This document shows, in pieces, positions 25,755-32,990 of a DNA stretch of 32,990 nt; the stretch's first letter is position 1, and every line of letters begins with the position of its first letter. The stretch covers positions 1 to 32,990 of the forward strand of contig CALMIK010000035.1 in assembly GCA_937863995.1 (NCBI GenBank). The letters are read 5' to 3'. This stretch comes from an uncultured Chelatococcus sp. (GTDB taxonomy: Bacteria; Pseudomonadota; Alphaproteobacteria; Rhizobiales; Beijerinckiaceae). A program made the translations under genes and the position numbers. The notes under the pieces are model-generated. The model was not told the DNA's origin. It made no database searches and saw nothing but the letters and a program-made list of their open reading frames with translations.

Positions 25755-27347
25755 TCAGGCGGCGAATTGGTTCATCGTATTATGCTTGCCGCCAGCCTTC
25801 AGCGCCGCTTCGCCGGAGAAATACTCCTTGTGATCGTCGCCGAGGTCGGAACCGGCCATGTTCTGGTGCTTGACCGCCGCGATACCCTCGCGGATCTCCT
25901 TGCGCTGGACGTTGGCGACGTAGCCGAGCATGCCCTGCTCGCCGAAGTATTCCTTGGCGAGATTGTCGGTGGACAGCGCCGCCGTGTGGTAGGTCGGCAG
26001 GGTGATGAGATGGTGGAAGATGCCGGCGCGCTTGGCAGCGTCGCGCTGGAACGTCCTGATCCTCTCGTCGGCCTCGGCGGCCAGATCCGTGCTGTCGTAG
26101 CTGGCGCTCATCAGCTTGGCGCGGTCGTAGGCCGACACGTCCTTGCCGGCTTCCTTCCAGGCGTCGAACACCTGCTGGCGGAAGTTGAGCGTCCAGTTGA
26201 ACGACGGCGAGTTGTTGTACACGAGCTTGGCGTTGGGCACGACCTCGCGGATGCGGTCGACCATGCCGGCGATCTGCTCGACGTGCGGCTTCTCGGTCTC
26301 GATCCACAGCAGGTCGGCGCCGTTCTGCAGCGCGTTCACGCAGTCGAGCACGCAGCGGTCCTCGCCCGTGCCGGCGCGGAACTGGAAGAGGTTGGAGCGC
26401 AGGCGCTTGGGACGGAACACCTTGTCACCGCGGGTGATGAGCACCTCGCCGTTGGTGTTCTGGCCGGCGGGCACTTCCTCCACGTCGAGGAAGGAGTTGT
26501 ACTTGTCGCCGATGTCGCCCTCGCTGACGCTGAACGCGATCTGCTTGGTGAGGCCGGCGCCGAGCGAGTCGGTGCGCGCGACGATGACGCCGTCGTTGAC
26601 GCCGAGTTCGAGGAAGGCGTAGCGCAGGGCGCGGATCTTGGCGACGAAGTCCTCGTGGGGCACGGTGACCTTGCCGTCCTGGTGGCCGCACTGCTTCTCG
26701 TCCGACACCTGGTTCTCGATCTGCAGGGCGCACGCGCCCGCCTCGATCATCTTCTTGGCGAGCAGGTACGTCGCCTCGGCGTTGCCGAAGCCGGCGTCGA
26801 TGTCGGCGATGACCGGCACGACGTGGGTCTGGTAGTTGTCGACCTGGGCGACCAGCTCGCGCTCGCGGGCGGCGTCGCCGGCATCGCGGGCCGCGTCGAT
26901 CTCGCGGAAGATACCGCCGAGCTCGCGCGCGTCAGCCTGGCGCAGAAACGTGTAGAGCTCGCCGATGAGCGCCGGCACGCTGGTCTTCTCGTGCATGGAC
27001 TGATCGGGCAGCGGGCCGAACTCGGAGCGCAGCGCGGCGACCATCCAGCCCGACAGGTAGAGGTAGCGGCGCTCGGTGGTGCCGAAGTGCTTCTTGATGG
27101 CGATCAGCTTCTGCTGGCCGATGAAGCCGTGCCAGCAGCCCAGCGACTGGGTGTAGTTCGCGGGGTCGTTGTCATAGGCGGCCATGTCGCGGCGCATGAT
27201 TCCGGCCGTGTAGCGGGCGATGTCGAGACCCGTCTGGAAACGGTTCTGCAGGCGCGTCCGGGCCACTGATTCCGGCGTCACGCCGGTCCAGCTCGGGTTG
27301 GCTTCGATGAGCTTGGCGGCTTCCTGGATGGTGCTCTGGTATGACAT
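25755..27347 (-). CDS. aceA: Isocitrate lyase
   Basis: A 530-residue isocitrate lyase, splitting isocitrate into glyoxylate and succinate in the glyoxylate bypass. The active-site loop is DEKQCGHQDGKVTVPHEDF, with catalytic Cys220 in KQCGH (218-222). This is the KQCGH variant found in the longer bacterial isocitrate lyases such as that of Pseudomonas aeruginosa, not the KKCGH of E. coli. Metal-binding DIDAGFGN lies at 182-189. The ATG at 27347 has AGGAA 6 bases upstream; the upstream frame is rejected. A short leader frame and a tandem repeat precede it, and a DUF2083 regulator is divergent. Needed to assimilate acetyl-CoA, for example from acetone via acetoacetate. Confidence 0.97.
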   Translation of the reverse strand: MSYQSTIQEAAKLIEANPSWTGVTPESVARTRLQNRFQTGLDIARYTAGIMRRDMAAYDNDPANYTQSLGCWHGFIGQQKLIAIKKHFGTTERRYLYLSGWMVAALRSEFGPLPDQSMHEKTSVPALIGELYTFLRQADARELGGIFREIDAARDAGDAARERELVAQVDNYQTHVVPVIADIDAGFGNAEATYLLAKKMIEAGACALQIENQVSDEKQCGHQDGKVTVPHEDFVAKIRALRYAFLELGVNDGVIVARTDSLGAGLTKQIAFSVSEGDIGDKYNSFLDVEEVPAGQNTNGEVLITRGDKVFRPKRLRSNLFQFRAGTGEDRCVLDCVNALQNGADLLWIETEKPHVEQIAGMVDRIREVVPNAKLVYNNSPSFNWTLNFRQQVFDAWKEAGKDVSAYDRAKLMSASYDSTDLAAEADERIRTFQRDAAKRAGIFHHLITLPTYHTAALSTDNLAKEYFGEQGMLGYVANVQRKEIREGIAAVKHQNMAGSDLGDDHKEYFSGEAALKAGGKHNTMNQFAA

Positions 27348-27348
27348 T

Positions 27349-27393
27349 TTATTCCTGCCAAATGATGTGTTGCAGCATGATGCGTTGCAGCAT
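27349..27393 (-). CDS. Possible leader peptide (uORF) of aceA
   Basis: Fourteen codons reading MLQRIMLQHIIWQE, ending in TAA one base before the aceA ATG. The aceA ribosome site lies inside its last codons, so translation of the two could be coupled. It has no Shine-Dalgarno of its own, and its codons come from the tandem repeat described below. This is speculative. Confidence 0.25.
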   Translation of the reverse strand: MLQRIMLQHIIWQE

Positions 27394-27395
27394 GG
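27366..27395. repeat. Tandem 15-bp repeat in the aceA leader
   Basis: TGTGTTGCAGCATGA is followed directly by TGCGTTGCAGCATGG, 13 of 15 identical. It sits 19 bp upstream of the aceA start codon. Confidence 0.7.
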
Positions 27396-27456
27396 GATAA
27401 TCAATAGCGCGATATCGCCGCCTTGCCGAGGGGGGATCGTGTCACGTTGTGAAACT

Positions 27457-27485
27457 TTACAAAATCCGCTTGTAATGTTGTAATG
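27457..27485. promoter_or_regulatory. Operator cluster between aceA and its divergent regulator
   Basis: TTACAA-N7-TTGTAA (27457-27475) is a perfect 6-bp inverted repeat. It is followed by a second exact copy of TTGTAATG, so TTGTAATG occurs twice in tandem (27470-27485). The site ends 5 bp before the regulator ATG at 27491 and lies 110 bp upstream of aceA, fitting autorepression plus control of aceA. RamB-type regulators bind related A/T-flanked TTTGCAAA-like sites. Confidence 0.6.
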
Positions 27486-27490
27486 ACGGC

Positions 27491-28894
27491 ATGGAGAAAC
27501 ATGGCGTCTACCTGGGCCCCCGCCTGCGCCGCCTGCGCCGCGACCTCGGGCTCACCCAGGCCAACATGGCGGCGGACCTCGATATTTCCCCGTCCTACAT
27601 CGCCCTCATGGAGCGCAACCAGCGCCCCGTGACAGCCGAGACATTGCTGCGCCTCGCCAAGGCCTACAAGGTCGATTTCTCCGATTTCGGCGCGGAAACG
27701 GGGCCAGATCTCATCGCCCGCGTGCAAGCTGTCATGCGCGATCCGATCTTCACGGACATCGATCTGCCGCAGATGGAAATCGCCGATCTTGTCCACAGCT
27801 ATCCCGGCGTGGCGGAGGCGATATTGCGGCTGCACACCGCCTACCGGGAAGAGCAGTTCGCGCTCGCCGACCGCCGGCAGGACGGCGCGGGCGACGGAAT
27901 CGGCATGTCCGCCGATCCGGTCGCGGCGGTGCGCAGCTTCCTGGCGGCGCGGCGCAACTGCTTCCCGATTCTCGACGCCGCCGCCGAGCGCCTCTCGGCG
28001 CAGATCGCCGAAGCGGGCGGCCTCGCGCCGTTCTTCCAGACCCGGCACGGGCTTCGCGTGCGCCGCATCCCCGCCGAGGTGATGGCCGGCTCGCTGCGGC
28101 GTCTCGACTGGCACCGCCGCGACCTGCTGATCGACGATACGCTCGATGTCGCCAGCCACAACTTCCAGCTCGCCCAGCAGCTCGCCTATCTGACGTTCGA
28201 GCAGGAAATACGCGAGGCAACGCAGGAGGGCCATTTCGAAACCGACAACGCCCAGCGGCTGGCCCACCGCGCCCTGGCGGCCTATTGCGCGGCCGCGATC
28301 ATCATGCCCTACGCCGCCTTCGCCCGGGCGGTCGAAAACCGCCGCTACGACATCGAGGCGCTGTCGCGCCAGTTCGGCACCAGCTTCGAGCAGACGGCGC
28401 ACCGCCTGACCACGCTGCAGAAGCCAGGGCAGGAGCGCGTGCCCTTCTTCTTCATCCGCGTCGATGCGGCGGGCAACGTCTCCAAACGCCTCAACAGCGG
28501 CACGTTCCCGTTCGCGCGCCATGGCGGCGGCTGCCCGCTATGGAGCGTGCACCAGGTGTTTTCGACGCCGCGCAAGGTCGTCACCCAATGGCTCGAGCTG
28601 CCGGACGGCCAGCGCTTCTTCTCCATCGCGCGCACGGTCGGCTCGGGCGGCGGCGCCTACGGGGTCGCCACCGTGGAGCGCGCCATCGCGCTCGTTTGCG
28701 AAGCACCCCACGCGGAACGGCTGATCTACAGCCGCGGGCACGCGCCGCCCCCTGCGCCCACGCCAATCGGCATCACCTGCCGGCTGTGTCACCGGGCCTC
28801 GTGCACCGCCCGCTCCGAGCCGCCCATCGGCCGCCAGATCCTGCCGGACGATTACCGCCGCACAGACGCGCCGTTCGGCTTTTCCGATACTTGA
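27491..28894 (+). CDS. XRE/DUF2083-family regulator of acyl-CoA and glyoxylate metabolism (RamB/ScfR-like)
   Basis: A 467-residue regulator. An N-terminal Cro/CI helix-turn-helix spans about residues 8-62 (LGLTQANMAADLDISPSYIALMERNQR). A middle ImmA/IrrE-like region (about 160-290) has no obvious HExxH. The C-terminal DUF2083 part ends with a Cys cluster (CRLCHRASC). This is the short-chain fatty-acyl regulator family that includes RamB, which controls aceA/aceB in Corynebacterium. Its divergent position next to aceA supports the same job here. The ATG at 27491 has only a weak GACGG upstream and may be read from a short leader. A symmetric hairpin separates it from convergent qorB. Confidence 0.9.
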   Translation: MEKHGVYLGPRLRRLRRDLGLTQANMAADLDISPSYIALMERNQRPVTAETLLRLAKAYKVDFSDFGAETGPDLIARVQAVMRDPIFTDIDLPQMEIADLVHSYPGVAEAILRLHTAYREEQFALADRRQDGAGDGIGMSADPVAAVRSFLAARRNCFPILDAAAERLSAQIAEAGGLAPFFQTRHGLRVRRIPAEVMAGSLRRLDWHRRDLLIDDTLDVASHNFQLAQQLAYLTFEQEIREATQEGHFETDNAQRLAHRALAAYCAAAIIMPYAAFARAVENRRYDIEALSRQFGTSFEQTAHRLTTLQKPGQERVPFFFIRVDAAGNVSKRLNSGTFPFARHGGGCPLWSVHQVFSTPRKVVTQWLELPDGQRFFSIARTVGSGGGAYGVATVERAIALVCEAPHAERLIYSRGHAPPPAPTPIGITCRLCHRASCTARSEPPIGRQILPDDYRRTDAPFGFSDT

Positions 28895-28895
28895 C

Positions 28896-28920
28896 GGCGA
28901 CGGAGAGACCCTCCGTCGCC
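28896..28920. terminator. Bidirectional hairpin between two convergent genes
   Basis: GGCGACGGAG and CTCCGTCGCC are perfect 10-bp arms with a 5-base loop, placed 2 bp after the regulator stop and 15 bp before the qorB stop. No T-run on either strand, so termination may need Rho, or the stem may protect 3' ends. Confidence 0.65.
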
Positions 28921-28934
28921 ATGCTTACGGCGCC

Positions 28935-29783
28935 TTACTTGCGCAGCGCGGCCGCAACGGCATCCGCGAGCGGTGTCGTCGGGCGGCCGATCAGCTTCGA
29001 CAGCGTGTGGCTGTCCTCGAACAGCGCGCCCTTCGAGGCGTCCACATCCCACGACGCGATGGCGTCGGCGATGGCGTCCGGCAGGCCGACGCCCTTGAGG
29101 ATGCCGGCGTAGTCGGCCTGCGGCAGATCCTTGTAAGGAATGGCCTTCCCGGTCTGGCTCGATACCTCTGCCGCGAGATCGGCAAGGGTGAAGGCGCTGT
29201 CGCCCGCCAGTTCGTAGACTTTACCGGCGTGGCCCTCGCCCGTGAGAACCGCGACCGCGGCTTCGGCGAAATCGGCACGCGTCGCGCCCGCGATCCGCCC
29301 TTCCCCGGCGCTGCCGACGAACGCGCCCGCCTGCACCGCCGCCGGGATCGAGCCGGCATAATTCTCGGTGTACCAGCCGTTGCGCAGGATGACATGCGCC
29401 ACGCCGGAGGCCTTCAGCGCCTCCTCGGTGGCGACATGCTCCACCGCAAGGCTGAGCGGCGACGTGTCGGCATGCAGCAGGCTCGTGTAGACGATCTCGC
29501 CCACGCCGGCGGCCTTCGCAGCCGCAATGACGTTGGCATGCTGGGCGGCGCGCTTGCCGATTTCGTTCGAGGAGATCAGCAGCAGCTTGTCCACGCCGGC
29601 GAGCGCCTTCTCCAGCGTCTCGGGCCGCTCGTAGTCGGCCTGGCGCGCCTCGACGCCGAGATCGGCCGCCTTGGCGGGATCGCGCACGAGGGCGACGATG
29701 CCCGCGGGTCCGATCTTCTGCTTCAGCTTGGCGACGACGAGGCGGCCGAGCTGGCCGGTGGCGCCGGTGATGGCAATGGTCAT
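28935..29783 (-). CDS. qorB: NAD(P)H:quinone oxidoreductase QorB-like (NmrA/atypical SDR)
   Basis: A 282-residue atypical short-chain dehydrogenase. The Rossmann motif GATGQLGR starts at residue 7. The protein tracks E. coli QorB (YtfG) in length and motifs: LVRDPAKA, LLLISSNEIGKR, YTSLLHADTSPL, LRNGWYTENY and the ending SKLIGRPTTPL. It probably reduces quinones with NAD(P)H in the cytosol. Two adjacent ATGs exist; the second (29783) has the better distance to AGGAG. It is divergent from an HxlR regulator, the same pairing as ytfG/ytfH, so control by that regulator is likely. Confidence 0.92.
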   Translation of the reverse strand: MTIAITGATGQLGRLVVAKLKQKIGPAGIVALVRDPAKAADLGVEARQADYERPETLEKALAGVDKLLLISSNEIGKRAAQHANVIAAAKAAGVGEIVYTSLLHADTSPLSLAVEHVATEEALKASGVAHVILRNGWYTENYAGSIPAAVQAGAFVGSAGEGRIAGATRADFAEAAVAVLTGEGHAGKVYELAGDSAFTLADLAAEVSSQTGKAIPYKDLPQADYAGILKGVGLPDAIADAIASWDVDASKGALFEDSHTLSKLIGRPTTPLADAVAAALRK

Positions 29784-29797
29784 CATGCACTCCTGGG

Positions 29798-29828
29798 TTT
29801 GGGTGAATGGCGGATTTGGGTGAATGGC
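29798..29828. repeat. Direct repeat in the qorB leader
   Basis: TTTGGGTGAATGGC occurs exactly at 29798-29811 and 29815-29828, a 17-bp period. It begins 15 bp upstream of the qorB start, so it lies in or near the leader and could bind a regulator or be a recent duplication. Confidence 0.65.
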
Positions 29829-29876
29829 TTGTGTCGTTGAGGCACGGATGCAATATAGCCACCACACAAACGATCC

Positions 29877-29888
29877 GTAAGTACATAC
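29877..29888. promoter_or_regulatory. Imperfect palindrome, candidate HxlR operator
   Basis: GTAAGTACATAC pairs at five of six positions about a GTAC centre. HxlR-family regulators bind short GTAC-centred repeats. It lies 16 bp before the hxlR-type ATG and 94 bp from qorB. Confidence 0.4.
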
Positions 29889-29904
29889 AAAAAGGTAAGC
29901 ATGG

Positions 29905-30384
29905 ATGTCGCGCGCGCTTCTCCCCGCCCAGCATCGCGATCGCCCGCAGGACACACCGGCGCGGCGTGACACCGGCACCGAGGGCGTCAGCCTCTCCGCC
30001 CGGCTTGCTGGCACCGACGGCACGCTTCATGGCGACGTTCTGGCCGCCGCCTGCCCCTCCCGCGCGGTGCTGCGGCGTGTGACCAGCCGCTGGGGCGTGC
30101 TGGTGCTGATAACGCTGCAGACGGGCACATATCGCTTCAGCGGCCTGCGGCGGCGGATCGGCGGCGTCAGCGAACGCATGCTGGCCCAGACGCTGCAAGG
30201 GCTGGAGGCGGACGGCTTCATCGCGCGCCGCGCCTATCCGGTGGTGCCGCCGCACGTCGACTACAGCCTGACGCCGCTTGGGCTGGAGGTGGCGGAAAAG
30301 GTGCGGCATCTCGCCGACTGGATCGAGATCAACCTGCCGCGCATCTCGGAAAACTGGCCGCAGGAACAGCCGGACGCCGAGTGA
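29905..30384 (+). CDS. HxlR-family winged-helix regulator (YtfH/QorR-like)
   Basis: A 159-residue regulator. The HxlR domain spans about residues 48-150: a single Cys at the usual position (CPSRAVLRRVTSRWGVLVL), the GLRRRIGGVSERMLAQTLQGLE recognition region and the DYSLTPLG wing. Family members often sense quinones or other electrophiles through that Cys. The first 45 or so residues are an extra disordered, Arg- and Thr-rich segment not typical of the family. AAAGG lies 9 bases before the ATG at 29905; an ATG at 29901 is out of frame. It probably controls itself and qorB. Confidence 0.88.
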   Translation: MSRALLPAQHRDRPQDTPARRDTGTEGVSLSARLAGTDGTLHGDVLAAACPSRAVLRRVTSRWGVLVLITLQTGTYRFSGLRRRIGGVSERMLAQTLQGLEADGFIARRAYPVVPPHVDYSLTPLGLEVAEKVRHLADWIEINLPRISENWPQEQPDAE

Positions 30385-30573
30385 TCCTCCACCGCGCGCC
30401 GATTATCCTGCGCACAAGCCCTTTATCCTGCACAGAAGCCTTCCCCGCAAACGGCGCAGACGGTTGGCAACCCGCGCCGTTACGACGAGAATGGCGCAGC
30501 CTGTGCGTGACGCCGGCCGGATTTTGCTGCATCCGCCTTACAGACGGCGGATCGATCATCGCGGGAGATCATC

Positions 30574-31215
30574 TTGAACAACGGCCCCGGATCTGAATAC
30601 GTCCTGCACGTTCTCTATCTCGTGGCGATCACGGCGGAGGCGATGACGGCCGCGCTCGCCGCCGGACGGCGCGAGATGGACTGGGTGGGCGTCTATCTGC
30701 TGGGCTGCGTCACGGCGCTCGGCGGCGGATCGGTGCGCGATGTCCTGCTCGGCCACTACCCACTGTCGTGGGTGGCGCATCCCAACTACCTGCTCATCAC
30801 CGGCGGGGCCGCGCTGGCGACCATCGCCCTCGCCCGCTACGTCCACCACCTGCGCGGCCTGTTCCTGTTCCTCGACGCGGTCGGCCTCGTGGTGTTCACC
30901 GTCATCGGCTGCAACATCGCGATTGGCCTCGAACTGCCGTTCATCGTCGTCATCGTTTCGGGGATGATCACCGGCTGCATGGGCGGCGTGCTGCGCGACG
31001 TGCTGTGCAACGACGTGCCGCTGCTCTTCCGCGCCGAGCTATACGCCACTGTATCGGTGCTCACAGGCGTGATCTACATCATGGGAGAGCGGGTCGGAAT
31101 CCCGCACGATGCCGTGCTGTTCGTGGCGATGACGGCAGGGCTGTCGCTGCGGCTGCTGGCACTGCGCTTCGGCTGGAGCATGCCGAAATTCGTCTACACG
31201 CACGATCTGCATTAA
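30574..31215 (+). CDS. TRIC-family (UPF0126/YadS) membrane channel protein
   Basis: A 213-residue protein with seven membrane helices built from two repeats. The repeats share the glycine-rich family motifs: GGGSVRDVLLG (about residue 49) and GGVLRDVLCNDVP (about residue 136). Bacterial TRIC proteins form trimeric cation channels; their physiological role is unclear. The start is a TTG at 30574, with GGGAG 6 bases upstream and no better ATG. The gene is convergent with ghrA (20 bp between stops). Confidence 0.9.
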   Translation: MNNGPGSEYVLHVLYLVAITAEAMTAALAAGRREMDWVGVYLLGCVTALGGGSVRDVLLGHYPLSWVAHPNYLLITGGAALATIALARYVHHLRGLFLFLDAVGLVVFTVIGCNIAIGLELPFIVVIVSGMITGCMGGVLRDVLCNDVPLLFRAELYATVSVLTGVIYIMGERVGIPHDAVLFVAMTAGLSLRLLALRFGWSMPKFVYTHDLH

Positions 31216-31235
31216 AATCGCCGCGCACGCGCCGC

Positions 31236-32180
31236 TCAGTAGCCGCGCGTGCGATCCACCTGGCCTTCGGGCGTCTGCCCCGTCTCAATCGCCAGAATCT
31301 GGCCGGCGATGCTGCGCGCGATGGCGTCCGGGGCGCTCATCGCCGCGCTGTGGGGGGTGACGAGCACGGAGGGATGATCCCACAGCGGCGAATCGGCCGG
31401 CAGCGGCTCGGTCTCGAAGACGTCGAGGGAAACCGCGCCGAGCGTGCCGTCGCCGAGCAATTCGAGAATGTCGGCCTCGTTCTGCAAGCCCCCGCGCCCG
31501 GCGTTGATGAGCACCGGCCGGCCAAGCCGCCCGTCACGCGCCAGGCCGCTCAAGAGCTTGCGATTGAGGATGCCGCGCGTTTCATCCGTCAGCGGCAGGA
31601 GCGACACGAGAATGTCGGTGCGCGCGAGAAAGGCAGGCAATTGCGCCTCGCCCCAGAAAAGCTCGAACCCCGGCGCCTCCCGCTCGCTGCGCGTCCAGCC
31701 GGCAACGTCGAAACCGATATTGGCGAGCTTGCTTGCAGCATCTTGCCCCAGCACGCCAAACCCAAGGATGCCGACACGCACGTCGCTGGCTGCGGGCTGC
31801 AGGAAATCCGGCTCCCACCGGTGCTGGCGCTGGTGCGCCTGGTCTCTCAGCAACCCGCGCAGATGCAGCAGGCTGTGAAGCACCACATATTCGCTCATCC
31901 GCGTCGTCAGGTCGGCATCGATGATGCGGTAAATGGGGACAGGAGGCAGGTCAGGATCGCGCAGCAGGTGATCGACGCCAGCGCCCGGCGAAAGGATGGC
32001 AGCCAGGTTCGGCAGGCCGCTGAGGCTGCGCAGGGGATGCTTCCACGCAATCGCATAATGCACGCTGCGCCTGTCGAAAGGCTCGCCCAGCGCGACGATC
32101 TCCATGCCCGGCAACAGGGCGGCGAATTTTTCGCGCCACACATCCAGGGGCCATCCCTGCAGCGCCAGCAAGACCGTCAT
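31236..32180 (-). CDS. ghrA: Glyoxylate/hydroxypyruvate reductase A (D-isomer 2-hydroxyacid dehydrogenase)
   Basis: A 314-residue NAD(P)H-dependent reductase converting glyoxylate to glycolate and hydroxypyruvate to glycerate. The Rossmann motif GILGFG lies at 137-142. The catalytic triad of the family is visible as Arg229 (NAGRGG), Glu256/258 (FETEPL) and His277 (TPHSA). Length matches E. coli GhrA (312). The start at 32180 is set by GGGAGAG; the frame to 32225 is rejected. It would handle glyoxylate made by isocitrate lyase, encoded 4 kb away, although it is not in the same operon. Confidence 0.92.
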   Translation of the reverse strand: MTVLLALQGWPLDVWREKFAALLPGMEIVALGEPFDRRSVHYAIAWKHPLRSLSGLPNLAAILSPGAGVDHLLRDPDLPPVPIYRIIDADLTTRMSEYVVLHSLLHLRGLLRDQAHQRQHRWEPDFLQPAASDVRVGILGFGVLGQDAASKLANIGFDVAGWTRSEREAPGFELFWGEAQLPAFLARTDILVSLLPLTDETRGILNRKLLSGLARDGRLGRPVLINAGRGGLQNEADILELLGDGTLGAVSLDVFETEPLPADSPLWDHPSVLVTPHSAAMSAPDAIARSIAGQILAIETGQTPEGQVDRTRGY

Positions 32181-32352
32181 CAATCTCTCCCGCGACCAAT
32201 CGGCTTCAACCGATCCAGTTGCCACCGATCAGTCACCATGCTGACAAGAACAGGCCGGCATCGCAAGCAGAGATCAACAGAAAAACCCGACGCCAAGGCA
32301 TCAAGCCCGTGACGCCCGGAAAGCCGTGCGGGATTCGCGGCGTAAGAACCCG

Positions 32353-32384
32353 ATGTCATGGCAGATAAATGTCATGGCAGATAA
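32353..32384. repeat. Perfect 16-bp tandem duplication
   Basis: ATGTCATGGCAGATAA occurs twice without spacer (32353-32368 and 32369-32384), in the non-coding space between ghrA and infA. It looks like a recent slippage product. Confidence 0.8.
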
Positions 32385-32462
32385 AAATCAAGCCGCCTGG
32401 GAGCACGCCCCAAGCAGCCATCGGGAAACTGGCACCGGCCATATCGCGCAGAGCCAGCGTAC

Positions 32463-32505
32463 AAAAGCCGTCGGCAGGGTGAAGCCATGCCGCACCCGGC
32501 GGCTT
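32463..32505 (-). terminator. Putative terminator of infA
   Basis: Immediately after the infA stop, the minus strand has AAGCCG ... CGGCTTTT arms enclosing an inner GGGTG/CACCC stem, with TTTT at the end. The pairing is interrupted, so confidence is moderate. Confidence 0.45.
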
Positions 32506-32506
32506 G

Positions 32507-32785
32507 TCAGCGGCGACGGAACTGAGGGCGGGCCGGAGCACCGGGCGGACGCGGACCTACGTTCTGCTCGCGGTGACGGAAGATCAGCCGTCCCTTTTCA
32601 AGGTCGTAGGGCGACATCTCGACGGTCACGCGGTCGCCTGCGAGCGTCTTGATGCGGTGCTTCTTCATCTTGCCCGCCGTGTAGGCGACGATGGAATGCC
32701 CCGTATCGAGCTGCACGCGGTAACGGGCGTCGGGCAGGATTTCGGTCACAAGACCTTCAAATTCCATCACTTCTTCTTTAGCCAT
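32507..32785 (-). CDS. infA: Translation initiation factor IF-1 with C-terminal extension
   Basis: A 92-residue protein. Residues 1-70 are a full S1/OB-fold IF-1 ([51 protein letters not shown]), which binds the ribosomal A site during initiation. The last 22 residues are a Pro/Arg-rich tail absent from the 72-residue E. coli factor. Some alphaproteobacteria carry such an extended copy beside a standard one, so this may be a paralogue. The ATG at 32785 follows AAGG by 7 bases and restores the standard MAKE start. Confidence 0.95.
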   Translation of the reverse strand: MAKEEVMEFEGLVTEILPDARYRVQLDTGHSIVAYTAGKMKKHRIKTLAGDRVTVEMSPYDLEKGRLIFRHREQNVGPRPPGAPARPQFRRR

Positions 32786-32931
32786 TAACATACCTTCTTT
32801 TGCGCCGGACGCTTTTTCGCGAAACCCTGCGGGTCACTGCATGCGGGCGCGTCTCTACCGGGCCGCGCGCTGGCACGGCCATTCTCACGGCGGCGCGGGA
32901 ACGAGCCGGAAGCGCGCACCGAATGGCGGTT

Positions 32932-32960
32932 CATATAAAGCATTTCAGGCGAAGCAACAA
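32932..32960 (-). promoter_or_regulatory. Putative infA promoter
   Basis: On the minus strand TTGTTG (32955-32960) and TATATG (32932-32937) are 17 bp apart. The leader would be about 140 nt. The -35 lies inside a 9-bp inverted repeat (TTTCAGGCG/CGCCTGAAA) at the window edge, which could instead belong to an upstream gene. Confidence 0.35.
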
Positions 32961-32990
32961 TGCCCCGCCTGAAAAAGCGTCGTCAAACAA

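Noticed and set aside
25500..27269. Plus-strand frame of 589 codons opposite aceA
   Set aside because: Antisense of a certain gene with biased composition; no domain recognised.
29830..29860. GGCACGGATGC resembling a sigma-54 promoter near the HxlR gene
   Set aside because: The GG to GC distance is 7 rather than 10 bp, so it cannot serve as a -24/-12 element.
29901..29970. Start codon at 29901 with a closer ribosome site than 29905
   Set aside because: Its frame stops after about 23 codons and is not the HxlR frame.
1..32990. CRISPR arrays, tRNA or rRNA genes, integrases or transposases
   Set aside because: Looked for on both strands; no regularly spaced repeats, cloverleaf-like genes or recombinase motifs found.

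Overview
This window looks like chromosomal DNA from a high-GC alphaproteobacterium, most likely of the order Hyphomicrobiales (Rhizobiales). The pointers are the acetone carboxylase locus with its divergent sigma-54 activator, the isocitrate lyase / short-chain-acyl regulator pair, dense GC-rich coding on both strands, and an AT-rich mosaic of inverted repeats after acxC of a kind common between genes in this order. I see no rRNA, tRNA, CRISPR array, insertion sequence or phage gene. I do not assign a genus.

Left part (1-7.2 kb) is accessory and stress-related. It holds a cupin running off the left edge, a TetR regulator divergent from a MAPEG (microsomal glutathione transferase-like) gene with a clear shared operator, and a decayed ParD/ParE toxin-antitoxin locus. 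Next come a secreted alpha/beta hydrolase that overlaps tail-to-tail with a membrane-anchored AraC-type regulator, a two-gene HlyD-type membrane fusion/export unit, and an unknown 153-residue protein.

Centre (7.3-15.2 kb) is a complete acxR-acxABC locus for carboxylation of acetone to acetoacetate. Between acxR and acxA lie a consensus-quality -24/-12 promoter, two related inverted-repeat sites that could bind AcxR, and an IHF-like site. A strong hairpin separates acxB from acxC, and a mosaic repeat plus a Rho-independent terminator close the operon. Immediately downstream on the other strand is a translationally coupled trio: MFS transporter, guanine deaminase, and an unusual protein with two antibiotic-biosynthesis-monooxygenase (ABM) domains and a membrane anchor. 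This is the least explained gene set in the window. It is followed by an AT-richer membrane protein gene (about 19-20.5 kb) that looks horizontally acquired.

Right part (20.6-33 kb) is central carbon and housekeeping: a luciferase-like flavin oxidoreductase, the cstA-ybdD carbon-starvation/pyruvate uptake pair, a cation diffusion facilitator, and aceA (isocitrate lyase) with a small conserved companion and a divergent XRE/DUF2083 regulator. After these come a qorB/HxlR divergent pair, a TRIC-family channel, ghrA (glyoxylate/hydroxypyruvate reductase) and a C-terminally extended infA. Taken together, acetone carboxylase, CstA, isocitrate lyase with its acyl-CoA-type regulator and glyoxylate reductase suggest a chromosomal neighbourhood devoted to growth on C2/C3 compounds. 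That grouping is an inference from gene content.
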